Below are positions 56,198 to 64,000 of a DNA stretch of 64,000 nt, piece after piece. Every line of letters starts with the position of its first letter. Positions within the stretch are counted from its first letter, which is position 1. The stretch is from Companilactobacillus kimchii DSM 13961 = JCM 10707. Its GTDB lineage: Bacteria > Bacillota > Bacilli > Lactobacillales > Lactobacillaceae. Below the pieces are notes generated by a model, which saw only the letters and a program-made list of their open reading frames with translations, did no database searches and had not been told where the DNA came from. The translations under genes were made by a program, and so were the position numbers. The stretch covers positions 181,110 to 245,109 of the forward strand of contig NZ_AZDH01000001.1 of the NCBI RefSeq assembly GCF_001435445.1, in the 5' to 3' direction.

Positions 56198-58867
56198 ATG
56201 CGTAAAAGAGAAACTGGGTTACGAGAAAGAGTAACTAGAAAAAGACGAAAATGGCCATGGGTCTTACTAACAATCTTATTATTACTAATTTTAAGTGTTG
56301 GGACTTTCTGGCTAAAATATGGTTATGAAATCAGAAATACAATTGCGGATGGCTATTCTTACAGTCAAGGATTGAAGGTATCAGATTTTCATCCAAGTAA
56401 CTCTACCGTTATATATGATCGTAACGGCAAAGAGATTAAAAAACTATCCCGTTCTAGTTCTAATTACACGCCAATTAAGGACATTAATCCTGATATTAAA
56501 AAGGGATTAGTTGCAGTTGAAGATCAGAGATTCTATATTCATCATGGTGTCGATATGTACGCCATCATGAGGTCCATTGTTTCGACATTGCTACATCGAC
56601 GAACAGAGGGTGGATCAACTTTAACGCAACAATTAGTTAAGAACGTTATTTTGCAGGATCAATCACAGAATTTAAATCGTAAACTCAAGGAAATGGTTAT
56701 TGCTCAACAGCTCGAAAAGAAATTTAGTAAGCAACAGATACTAGAGTTCTACATCAATAATGTTTATATGGGCCACGGATCATACGGGTTCAGCGCTGCT
56801 GCAGATTATTATTTTTCCGAGGATCAAAAGGATTTATCGATTGATAAACTAGCACTACTAGTCGGAATACCAAATAGTCCACTTTACTATGATCCTGTCA
56901 GTGCACCAAAGCGTTCATTAAATCGACGTAATACGATTCTTTACGTATTTTATCAACGTGGATTGATCTCAAAACGCACCTATGAGACAGCAAGTAAAAG
57001 ACCACTTGGTTTAAAAGTAAATAAACGTAAGTATGATAATGATGTTTCGAATAATTACGCCTTAAACTATGCCGTTTATAATGCAACCGAAGAATTGATG
57101 AAATCATCTGGCTTTACTATGGAGTATGCCTTTAAAGATAATCAATCTAGGAATGATTACTTTGCACGTTATAGACAAGAGTTTGAACGTGCTCGTGGTA
57201 AGTTACTTGATGGTGGGTATACAATCAACACTACTATCGATATGGATGTGCAAAATAAGATTGAGAACCTAGTCAATAAAACATATCAATCTTATACAGG
57301 TAGGTCTGCTAATGGAAAACTGACTCCACAAGTTTCAAGCACCGTTATAGATAATAAAACGGGTGACGTTATAGCGGTAGTTGGTGGAAGAACCACGCAG
57401 GATGATCAAATGAATCGTGCGATAAATGGATATAGTCAACCGGGATCAACTGCTAAACCATTAGTAGCTTATGCACCTGCTTTTGAAAGAGGATATTTAC
57501 CACAAAGTACAGTTGTGGATTCAGCTATTGCTAATGTTCATAACTGGTACAGTGGATATACTGGTAAAACGACCGTTCGTCACGCTTTAGAGAATTCGAT
57601 TAATACGGTTGCCTATAAATTAGCACTACAAGATACGAGTTATTCTTTCTATGATGATTTAACGAAGATGGAATTTGCCCGTCTTCGTCCAACTGAAGAT
57701 AAAAATGCTATTGATGCTCTGGGTACTTTTAGTACAACTACGACTGAGATGGCTTCAGCATACAGTTCATTTTCTCGAGGCGGACAATTTATACATCCAA
57801 GCAACTTAACGAGTATTTACGATAATGACAATAATCGTTATATCTATCAAAATACTCATATGAAGAAGGATATTTACACTAAAAATGCCAGCTATATGAT
57901 GATCAATACCATGCAGTCAGTAATTAGTGATGGTCTAGGTAAATCAGCTGCACTAGATAATTATAAGTACACTGCTGGTAAAACTGGTACAAGTGATAAT
58001 AATAAGGATTCATATTTTGTTGGTATGACACCTGACTTTACAATTGCTAATTGGACTGGAAATGATGTTCCATCTACCTCGTTGACTAGCAATGAACAGA
58101 CATTGTCGATGCAGGCTTTCAAAGCTGAGGGTGAATATCTAGTTGATCAAATGAAGGAAAAAGAGGAGAACTTTAAAAAACCAAATACAATTACTGTCAG
58201 TGGTAGTAACTTGTCAGTTAATCAGAGTAACGAAAAACCAACAATTCAAGATGTTATTGATACTGATTTTTCTAAATATATTTCGGCTCAAGAACAAAAA
58301 AATACTGATCGACTTTATAACCTCGATTATCGAATTATTTATCACTTATCTAAGAAAGAAGAGTATAAACGAGAGGATAAGGTTCAGTCAGCTATTGATA
58401 AATATACGGATAATCCTATTACTAAGGAATCTCAATATGATAGTAAGTTAAGTGAATTGCAAAAGATTCGTTATCTGAATGCCAATGTCAAACGTCAATC
58501 GGCAAAGAATGACTTTAATCAACAGATCCTACAGATGCAAAAGGAATTGAATTTGAGTCAAGCGATGTTCCAAGCTGCTAAAGATAATAAGAAGATTGCT
58601 AAATATCAATCTGAAAAAGAAGCTATCGAAACTCAACGTGAACAAAAGCGTCAAGCGATGGTTGATAAATTGATGCCACAATATAATTCTCAACTGCAAA
58701 AGGTTAAAGATGCGTATAAGAATAATGATTCTGATAAGGAAAATCAAAAACAGAAATTGGTAGATATTATGAATGAAATCAGAAGTTACGGTGGTAATGT
58801 GCCTGATGTCAAAATTACTGTTAATAGTAATTCTTCTTCAGATAGTAGTTCCAGTTCTTCAAATTAA
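56198..58867 (+). CDS. Class A penicillin-binding protein (PBP1A-type)
   Basis: Bifunctional peptidoglycan synthase: polymerises glycan strands and cross-links peptides outside the membrane. 889 residues: short basic N-terminus, one helix (about 20-43), GT51 transglycosylase with catalytic glutamate in VAVEDQRFYIHHG near 108 and EGGSTLTQQLVKN near 140. The transpeptidase has QPGSTAKP near 417, SIN near 466 and KTGTSD near 594. After about 650 it carries a long coiled-coil tail that ends in a run of serines, longer than in standard PBP1A. Starts 9 bases after the unknown surface gene. Confidence 0.94.
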   Translation: MRKRETGLRERVTRKRRKWPWVLLTILLLLILSVGTFWLKYGYEIRNTIADGYSYSQGLKVSDFHPSNSTVIYDRNGKEIKKLSRSSSNYTPIKDINPDIKKGLVAVEDQRFYIHHGVDMYAIMRSIVSTLLHRRTEGGSTLTQQLVKNVILQDQSQNLNRKLKEMVIAQQLEKKFSKQQILEFYINNVYMGHGSYGFSAAADYYFSEDQKDLSIDKLALLVGIPNSPLYYDPVSAPKRSLNRRNTILYVFYQRGLISKRTYETASKRPLGLKVNKRKYDNDVSNNYALNYAVYNATEELMKSSGFTMEYAFKDNQSRNDYFARYRQEFERARGKLLDGGYTINTTIDMDVQNKIENLVNKTYQSYTGRSANGKLTPQVSSTVIDNKTGDVIAVVGGRTTQDDQMNRAINGYSQPGSTAKPLVAYAPAFERGYLPQSTVVDSAIANVHNWYSGYTGKTTVRHALENSINTVAYKLALQDTSYSFYDDLTKMEFARLRPTEDKNAIDALGTFSTTTTEMASAYSSFSRGGQFIHPSNLTSIYDNDNNRYIYQNTHMKKDIYTKNASYMMINTMQSVISDGLGKSAALDNYKYTAGKTGTSDNNKDSYFVGMTPDFTIANWTGNDVPSTSLTSNEQTLSMQAFKAEGEYLVDQMKEKEENFKKPNTITVSGSNLSVNQSNEKPTIQDVIDTDFSKYISAQEQKNTDRLYNLDYRIIYHLSKKEEYKREDKVQSAIDKYTDNPITKESQYDSKLSELQKIRYLNANVKRQSAKNDFNQQILQMQKELNLSQAMFQAAKDNKKIAKYQSEKEAIETQREQKRQAMVDKLMPQYNSQLQKVKDAYKNNDSDKENQKQKLVDIMNEIRSYGGNVPDVKITVNSNSSSDSSSSSSN

Positions 58868-58887
58868 AATCACACTATGATTGGATT

Positions 58888-58931
58888 CAAAAAGGCGACT
58901 TCCCATGTTAAATGAGGAGTCGCCTTTTTTA
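58888..58931 (+). terminator. Intrinsic terminator after the PBP gene
   Basis: AAAAGGCGACTT pairs with GGAGTCGCCTTTT (small mismatch), then T residues. Confidence 0.8.
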
Positions 58932-58950
58932 TAACTATGGTTCTATGCTG

Positions 58951-59140
58951 AATAGTGGAAACGAGTTTCGCAGGCCAGATTCCTGTGCTTTGCTTGCTCC
59001 ACTCTCTAATCAAAATGAGCTACACAAGGGCAACCCATTCCGGTTTGCTACAGAACTGAAATCATCCGCAAATTCAGCGGCTAATTCCAGTTCTTAGGCA
59101 AATCCTCGTGGGCTGACCGCCCTTGTTTCGCTCTCTAATC
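58951..59140 (-). repeat. Intergenic structured repeat, family A, copy 2
   Basis: On the minus strand it begins at the permease stop codon and closely matches 11672-11803 for about the first 100 bases. It is about 60 bases longer, with an extra segment that again begins GATTAGAGAGTGGAGCA, and it ends with the same CTCGTTTCCACTATT sequence. It fills the gap between the convergent PBP and permease genes. Confidence 0.8.
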
Positions 59141-60574
59141 AACATTTGTTCTTTTAGCAATGGCTGGCAAAATCAATCCTAATAGAATTAATGCTAATGG
59201 AGTGATGATGTTCAATGCTAGTTGGAACCACCATGATGATGGATCTTGAGACATGTTCATCTTAGGAACCATACCCATGATACATGCGAAGGCTGTTAGG
59301 AAGAAGGCCCAAAGTCCAACTCCGAAGCCGACATATCTATTTTTAACGAACATATAATCAGATTTGTATTTATCCAATTGTTTAGTTAGCATCATGTAAG
59401 CTAAGAATACCCATAGATAACGCATAGGCATAACAATTGAGTTAAGATTCAACAACCAGTTATATAGATCATTCATACCGTTGATACCTAATGCAGGCAC
59501 AATGATAAGAATAGAAACTAAAATGGCAGTCATTTTATATCCATTGATAGCAATACCACGTTTGTTTTTCTTCAAGAGAGCCTTTGGAATGTATTTCTTA
59601 TCAGCATCTCCTAAAAGCATACGCAATGGGGCATCAATTGAAATAGCTAAGGCAGCTGCACTAGCTAAAGTATTAGTAATTGCAAATGCCCAAACGAATA
59701 AATTACCAACATGGAAACTATTACCTAAGAATTGGAAGGCTTGGTAAGCACCATTGGCCATAAGATCGGCAGGAATGTGGTTAGAATTAACAATCATACC
59801 GATTGCAAACGAACCTAGAACGGCTGACACGGCAACCATAACAGCTAGGATAATCATACCTAGTGGGAATTCTCTGGAAGCATTCTTAGTCTTATTAACA
59901 TAAGGTGAAATTTTCTCAGCACCACCGACGGCGAAGACTAACATTGAAATGGTTGTGAAGTACTGTAAATCGAATTTCGGTATATAAGTGTGAATATCAG
60001 TCATGTTAGGTGTAGCAATTTGTACATGAGTGATAAAAGGTGCACTGACACCAAGGATGATGAACAACATAGACATAGTAAACATAGCTATCCCGGCGAT
60101 ACTACCGATACTATTCAATGTTGAGGCACCCTTACTGGCAATCCAGACGAAAACAAGGAAAATAATCAAACTTAATCCTTGCACAATAATTGGTGAAGAA
60201 TCCTTGATAAAAGATCCATTACCTTTGAAAAGCCAACTTAGACTAACCATAATAATTTGTGGCTTTTGAGCTAAATAAGGAACATGAACAACCCAATAAG
60301 TCCAAGCAGCAAAGTAAGCTAGTTTGTTGTTAGATAAGGTTCTGATCCAAGAACTAACTCCTCCACCAGCTTCTTGAAACGCTGATCCTAATTGCCCCAC
60401 CATTAAAGTGTATGGGACAAAGTAAAGAATCATAATTAAAATCCATGACGTTATAACAGCCAAGCCTTGATTGGCAAAATTGTTAATAACGTTATTCAGA
60501 CCCCAGACAGTAGTGAAACCAAGTAAAGCAATATTCCACCATCTGAAAGCCTTAGCATTCTTTGCATCTGACAT
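59135..60574 (-). CDS. APC-superfamily amino-acid permease (YjeM-like)
   Basis: Membrane permease of 479 residues, about 12 helices. TTVWGLNNVINNFANQGL near residue 20 and AFQEAGGGVSSWIRTL near 65 fit the glutamate:GABA-antiporter/YjeM branch of the APC superfamily. VFAVGGAEKISPYVNKTKN near 210-230 is the conserved middle motif. The substrate is uncertain. The ATG at 60574 has AGGAGG at ideal spacing; an ATG two codons earlier lies closer to it. Its stop codon lies inside the family A repeat. A TATAAT box on the minus strand (60598-60603) is a likely promoter element. Confidence 0.88.
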   Translation of the reverse strand: MSDAKNAKAFRWWNIALLGFTTVWGLNNVINNFANQGLAVITSWILIMILYFVPYTLMVGQLGSAFQEAGGGVSSWIRTLSNNKLAYFAAWTYWVVHVPYLAQKPQIIMVSLSWLFKGNGSFIKDSSPIIVQGLSLIIFLVFVWIASKGASTLNSIGSIAGIAMFTMSMLFIILGVSAPFITHVQIATPNMTDIHTYIPKFDLQYFTTISMLVFAVGGAEKISPYVNKTKNASREFPLGMIILAVMVAVSAVLGSFAIGMIVNSNHIPADLMANGAYQAFQFLGNSFHVGNLFVWAFAITNTLASAAALAISIDAPLRMLLGDADKKYIPKALLKKNKRGIAINGYKMTAILVSILIIVPALGINGMNDLYNWLLNLNSIVMPMRYLWVFLAYMMLTKQLDKYKSDYMFVKNRYVGFGVGLWAFFLTAFACIMGMVPKMNMSQDPSSWWFQLALNIITPLALILLGLILPAIAKRTNVD

Positions 60575-60694
60575 AATCAAATCCTCCTACAAGAGTGATT
60601 ATACAGGAAACTTAAAGTAAAAAGGTTAGGAATAATAAGATGTTTTTTTGGAAATATCCCAGTATTATATTTGTGTAACTTTTTTTTAATAAAA

Positions 60695-60821
60695 TTGACA
60701 GACAGTGTCAAAAAATTATAATTTAGGAATACAGCCGTTGCATATTTCTTTTTGATACATGGAATTAAGACTGTATAATTGTATTCTATCTACTATATAA
60801 TGAGATTGAATTTGTAGATAG
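60695..60821 (+). promoter_or_regulatory. Two promoters and inverted repeats upstream of the LCP gene
   Basis: P1: TTGACA (60695-60700), 16 bases, TATAAT (60717-60722); its -35 is part of the perfect inverted repeat TTGACA-GACAG-TGTCAA. P2: TTGATA (60752-60757), 16 bases, TATAAT (60774-60779). A leader hairpin follows: CTATCTAC (60786-60793) / GTAGATAG (60814-60821), perfect 8-bp arms. Confidence 0.65.
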
Positions 60822-60841
60822 CAAATTAAACGGAGTTAATT

Positions 60842-62119
60842 ATGGATAACAACAATAATAATGGTTTACGAGGACGTCGGAAAAGAACGCGTAATAGCGC
60901 CTTGGCGTCTAACAATAATGGGAAGATTAAACGTCCACTCCTTAAGATAATTGGATTGGTTGCTTTAGTAACTTTCTTTGTAATGGGAGCATATGGTTTT
61001 CGAATTTATGCTCAAGCCCAAAATTCTTTGGGTAAGACGTATAAAGCAATAGATGGAAAAAATGCTTCCGCTAAGATAGTTAGTAAAAAGCCTGTTTCAA
61101 TATTGTTGTTAGGTGTAGATACAACAGATAATGGTGTTCGTGATACAGAAACAAACTATCGTGGTAATTCTGATACTATGATTATCGTAACGGTCAATCC
61201 TAAGACTAATAAAACGACAATGATGTCTGTTCCACGAGATTCAATGACAGAAATTTGGAAGAGTGCTAACCACAATACAAAGAAGATTCAAAAGATAAAT
61301 TCAGCATATAACATTGGTAACGAGGAAAGTGCCATGGTTACAACTGAGAAATTTTTGAACGTTCCAATTGACTACTACATTAAGGTAGATTTCAATTCCT
61401 TGAAGGAAATTGTTAATGCCGTCGGAGGTGTAGATGTTGACGTACCGTTCAGTTTCTCGTATGGTGATACAGGCGAAAAGAAGTCACACTTCAAAAAGGG
61501 TAAGATGCATTTAAACGGTAAACAGGCCTTGGATTACTCAAGAATGCGTTATGAAGATCCACAAGGTGATTATGGACGTCAATTACGTCAACGCCAAGTT
61601 ATAACGGCTATTATCAAGAGTGCGGCTAGTGCAAAGACCTTTACGCGTTATCAAAAGGTTCTAGATAGTATCTCTAGCTCGATGACAACTAACTTAAGCT
61701 TTAGTGATATGCAATCCATGTTCTTAAATTACAGTGGGGCAGCCAAGAGTATTGGATCTGACCATTTACAAGGATATGGTTCAATGATTGATGGTTCATC
61801 TTATGAAATAGCATCAACTAAGGAATTAAGACGAGTATCTAATAAGTTGCGTAAGCAATTAGGTTTAGCTGAAGAACAATTGAATAATAAAGAAACCAGA
61901 TTAAACGCGTATAATGAGAAGTTAGGCTTTTCATTTAATTACACTGGTAATCAACAACAGAACTATACAACTAAGATTACTTCAACAAGTAGTTCTACTA
62001 GTTCTGAGAGTTCATATGGTTCAAGATATGGAGAATCGAGCCATTCTACTGGTGGTTATGGCGGCAGTTCTAATGGTTCTACTGGATCAACTGGTTCCAG
62101 AGGCTTCGGTGGCTATTAG
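60842..62119 (+). CDS. LytR-CpsA-Psr family cell-wall glycopolymer ligase
   Basis: Membrane-anchored enzyme that attaches teichoic acid or polysaccharide to peptidoglycan on the outer face. 425 residues: Arg/Asn-rich cytoplasmic tip, one helix (about 33-55), LCP core from about 80 with LLLGVDTTDN, TMMSVPRDSM near 135 and the lipid-binding region DYSRMRYEDPQGDYGRQLRQ near 237. The last 50 residues are a Ser/Gly/Tyr-rich tail. CGGAGTTAATT precedes the ATG. Monocistronic with two apparent promoters, so its expression is probably regulated. Confidence 0.93.
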   Translation: MDNNNNNGLRGRRKRTRNSALASNNNGKIKRPLLKIIGLVALVTFFVMGAYGFRIYAQAQNSLGKTYKAIDGKNASAKIVSKKPVSILLLGVDTTDNGVRDTETNYRGNSDTMIIVTVNPKTNKTTMMSVPRDSMTEIWKSANHNTKKIQKINSAYNIGNEESAMVTTEKFLNVPIDYYIKVDFNSLKEIVNAVGGVDVDVPFSFSYGDTGEKKSHFKKGKMHLNGKQALDYSRMRYEDPQGDYGRQLRQRQVITAIIKSAASAKTFTRYQKVLDSISSSMTTNLSFSDMQSMFLNYSGAAKSIGSDHLQGYGSMIDGSSYEIASTKELRRVSNKLRKQLGLAEEQLNNKETRLNAYNEKLGFSFNYTGNQQQNYTTKITSTSSSTSSESSYGSRYGESSHSTGGYGGSSNGSTGSTGSRGFGGY

Positions 62120-62163
62120 TATTAATTAGTTAAATAATAAGCGGGGATGACCCCATTTGAATA

Positions 62164-62193
62164 AAGGCTGAGACAAATGTTTTCAGTCTTTTC
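62164..62193 (+). terminator. Terminator after the LCP gene
   Basis: AAGGCTGAGAC pairs with GTTTTCAGTCTT (wobbles), followed by TTCTT. A small GGGG-ATGA-CCCC hairpin lies just upstream. Confidence 0.5.
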
Positions 62194-62215
62194 TTATTGT
62201 ATAAAGGAGAAAGAT

Positions 62216-63760
62216 ATGAGTGTTTTAGAAGTACACGGATTAACACAACAATTTTTGGATAAAAGATTGTACGATTCCGCAGATTTACAAGTAAATAAAG
62301 AAGATCATTTAGGTATTATTGGTCAAAATGGTGTTGGTAAGAGTACTTTCATTAAGATATTGACTGGTCAAATTGAACCTGATGAAGGCAAAATCACATG
62401 GAAGAAAAATATGACAGTCGGTTATTTGGATCAACAGGCTAAATTAGCCTCAGGGATGACCATATATGAGTATCTTCAAACAGCATTTTCAAAATTGTAT
62501 GAAACTAGTGACCAACTAAACGAGATTTACATGAATGATCCTAGTGATGAAGATTTGGAAAGAGCTGGAAAACTTCAAGAAATCTTAGATGCCAACGATT
62601 TCTACGAATTGGATACGAAGATTGAACAAGTGGCAACTGGTTTAGGACTGGATGCCATTGGATATGAGCATGACGTTTCCAAACTTAGTGGTGGTCAACG
62701 TTCAAAGATTATTTTGGCTAAAATTCTATTAGAAAAGCCTGATATGATTCTGCTAGATGAGCCCACTAACTACTTAGATACTAACCATATTGATTGGTTA
62801 GCTGATTATTTGAATGATTTCCAAGGAGCATTTATCGTCATTTCCCATGATTACGGCTTCTTAGATCGCATTATAAACTGTGTGGCTGATTTTGAGTTCG
62901 GGAAGATCACTAAGTATACAGGTAGTCTCAAGCAAGCTCTCAAACAAAAGGCTGCTAACAAAGAAACATATATGAAGGCTTACGTTAAGCAACAAGAGAA
63001 GATCTCTAAGACTAAGGCCTATATTAGAAAATTTAAAGCCGGCTCTAGATCAAAGAGTGCTAAGAGTAGAGAGAAGCAGTTAGCTCATATGGATGTGTTG
63101 ACACCTCCAGGGAATAAGACAGCTGCCAGCTTTGGCTTTCCATATGTAGAAGTACCAAGTTCGAGAATGTTATTGGAAGTTAATGATCTAAAAGTAGGTT
63201 ATGATGGTAAACCTCTATTTGATAAGGCCCTCAACTTCTCTATTGTTAGTGGGGAAAAGATGGTAATCAAAGGATTCAACGGTATAGGTAAGTCTACATT
63301 GATTAAGACTCTTTTGGGTATACTCAAGCCTATTGAAGGTAACTATGATTTTTCTGAAGTTGCTAAGATAGGTTATTTTAAGCAGGATCTTGTCTGGGAG
63401 AATAACCTCGAAAGTCCATTTAAGTACATTAGTGATAAACATCCAGATCAAGGTGGTAAAGAGGTTAGACGTGTTCTAGCTAGAACTGGATTGACTAATC
63501 AACAAATCATGTCACCATTGCGTTCTCTTTCTGGTGGGGAGCAGACTAAGGTTAAGATAGGTGATTTGATGTTCAATACGTCTAATTTCCTATTCATGGA
63601 TGAACCTACAAACCATTTGGATGATGAGAGTAAAGCTGCACTACGTAAGGGTCTAAAGAACTATGATGGATCATTGATCTTAGTAACCCACGAAGAAGAC
63701 TTCTATAGTAGTGATTGGATAAATAAGGTTCTAGATATTGAAAAGATAAAAGAAAATTAG
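62216..63760 (+). CDS. ABC-F family ATPase
   Basis: Soluble protein with two ABC modules and no membrane part, as in ribosome-associated ABC-F proteins that rescue stalled ribosomes or protect against antibiotics. 514 residues from the ATG at 62216 (MSVLEVHGL), preceded by AAAGGAGAAAG; an upstream ATG 13 codons away covers the previous terminator. Walker A GQNGVGKST near 36 and GFNGIGKST near 350; signatures LSGGQRSK and LSGGEQTK; Walker B LLDEPTNYLD and FMDEPTNHLD. The basic linker near 245-290 (FKAGSRSKSAKSREKQ) is typical. The subfamily cannot be fixed by eye. Confidence 0.93.
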   Translation: MSVLEVHGLTQQFLDKRLYDSADLQVNKEDHLGIIGQNGVGKSTFIKILTGQIEPDEGKITWKKNMTVGYLDQQAKLASGMTIYEYLQTAFSKLYETSDQLNEIYMNDPSDEDLERAGKLQEILDANDFYELDTKIEQVATGLGLDAIGYEHDVSKLSGGQRSKIILAKILLEKPDMILLDEPTNYLDTNHIDWLADYLNDFQGAFIVISHDYGFLDRIINCVADFEFGKITKYTGSLKQALKQKAANKETYMKAYVKQQEKISKTKAYIRKFKAGSRSKSAKSREKQLAHMDVLTPPGNKTAASFGFPYVEVPSSRMLLEVNDLKVGYDGKPLFDKALNFSIVSGEKMVIKGFNGIGKSTLIKTLLGILKPIEGNYDFSEVAKIGYFKQDLVWENNLESPFKYISDKHPDQGGKEVRRVLARTGLTNQQIMSPLRSLSGGEQTKVKIGDLMFNTSNFLFMDEPTNHLDDESKAALRKGLKNYDGSLILVTHEEDFYSSDWINKVLDIEKIKEN

Positions 63761-63787
63761 ATATTTTCAAAAAAGTATGAAAAGTAC

Positions 63788-64000
63788 TTGCATTGGTTTA
63801 CTATTAACGGTAAGATATTCTTTGTTGTCGCAAGAGAACAAACGTATCAATAGATTGAATGATGATTTCATCAATTCAATTGAAATAATTATTTTAAAAA
63901 GTTGTTGACAAAATGTTAATGGCTTGATAAACTAATTAAGTTGTTGATGAGCGTAAGCGCTTAATCAGCTGGTAGACCTTTGAAAACTGAACAAAGTTTT
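63788..64000 (+). promoter_or_regulatory. Tandem rRNA-type promoters and rRNA leader at the window edge
   Basis: P1: TTGCAT (63788-63793), 17 bases, TAAGAT (63811-63816). P2: TTGACA (63905-63910), 17 bases, TAAACT (63928-63933). The following leader has the hairpin AGCG-TAA-GCGCT and ends with the stretch GAAAACTGAACAAAGTTT seen before 16S rRNA in lactobacilli. The 16S gene itself begins beyond the window. A nearly perfect inverted repeat TTGAATGATGA / TCATCAATTCAA at about 63855-63880 lies between the promoters. Confidence 0.75.

Noticed and set aside
63855..63880. Inverted repeat as terminator of the ABC-F gene
   Set aside because: No T run follows it and it lies between the two rRNA-type promoters; its role is unclear.
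1..64000. CRISPR array, prophage or insertion sequence
   Set aside because: No regularly spaced direct repeats with unique spacers, no transposase, integrase or phage genes were seen.

Overview
The window is the replication-origin region of a low-GC Gram-positive chromosome, almost certainly a member of the Lactobacillaceae. Evidence: the rpmH-rnpA-yidC-mnmE-mnmG / dnaA-dnaN-yaaA-recF-gyrB-gyrA / rpsF-ssb-rpsR-gdpP-rplI-dnaB-purA layout, AT-rich codon use, strong AGGAGG-type ribosome binding sites, a TTG-started dnaA, and an rRNA leader typical of lactobacilli at the right edge. A Companilactobacillus-like species is my guess, but the sequence alone does not prove it.

Layout. 1-4.2 kb: end of cydC, a small immunity-like gene, a trans-polyprenyl diphosphate synthase and menA, i.e. 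parts of an optional cytochrome bd respiratory chain; a type II NADH dehydrogenase lies at 10.5 kb. 4.2-25.2 kb: housekeeping and accessory metabolism and transport (ackA, a coiled-coil protein with a glycosyltransferase-accessory-like domain, a CsbB/GtrB-type GT2, TetR plus a Na+/H+ antiporter, DUF1003 protein, amtB, kup, isochorismatase, an alpha/beta hydrolase lacking its serine, nagB, dxs, an APC permease, an S66 peptidase and a ClC protein). Just upstream of the ClC gene is a structured RNA of about 105 nt with its own promoter and terminator. 25.5-34.1 kb, all on the minus strand: oxidoreductase, UvrA2-like ATPase, mnmG, mnmE, yidC, rnpA, rpmH. 34.1-36.2 kb: a bipartite oriC around dnaA, with DnaA boxes on both sides and a Bacillus-type DnaA-box / GC-cluster / DnaA-trio / AT-rich unwinding module in the dnaA-dnaN gap. 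36.2-52.2 kb, plus strand: the replication, gyrase, ribosomal and c-di-AMP block. It is interrupted between rpsR and gdpP by a 2.3-kb accessory cassette: tandem hairpin repeats, an Xre-type regulator with two candidate operators, and three tandem paralogous membrane proteins. 52.4-63.8 kb: NmrA-like/Rrf2 pair, two unknown membrane-anchored proteins, a class A PBP, an amino-acid permease, an LCP cell-wall ligase and an ABC-F protein. 63.8-64.0 kb: tandem rRNA promoters and leader; the rRNA genes lie beyond the edge.

How it works together: the block replicates and segregates the chromosome (oriC, dnaA, dnaN, gyrAB, dnaB, one perfect and one degenerate parS). GdpP and Kup link c-di-AMP turnover with potassium uptake. 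CydC, Ndh, the prenyl synthase and MenA together suggest respiration when heme and a quinone precursor are supplied.

Less expected signals: three families of intergenic hairpin repeats, two of them placed just after stop codons in the sense orientation; the candidate small RNA; the regulator plus three-membrane-protein cassette; and the coiled-coil/GT-accessory protein. No CRISPR array, prophage or insertion sequence was seen.
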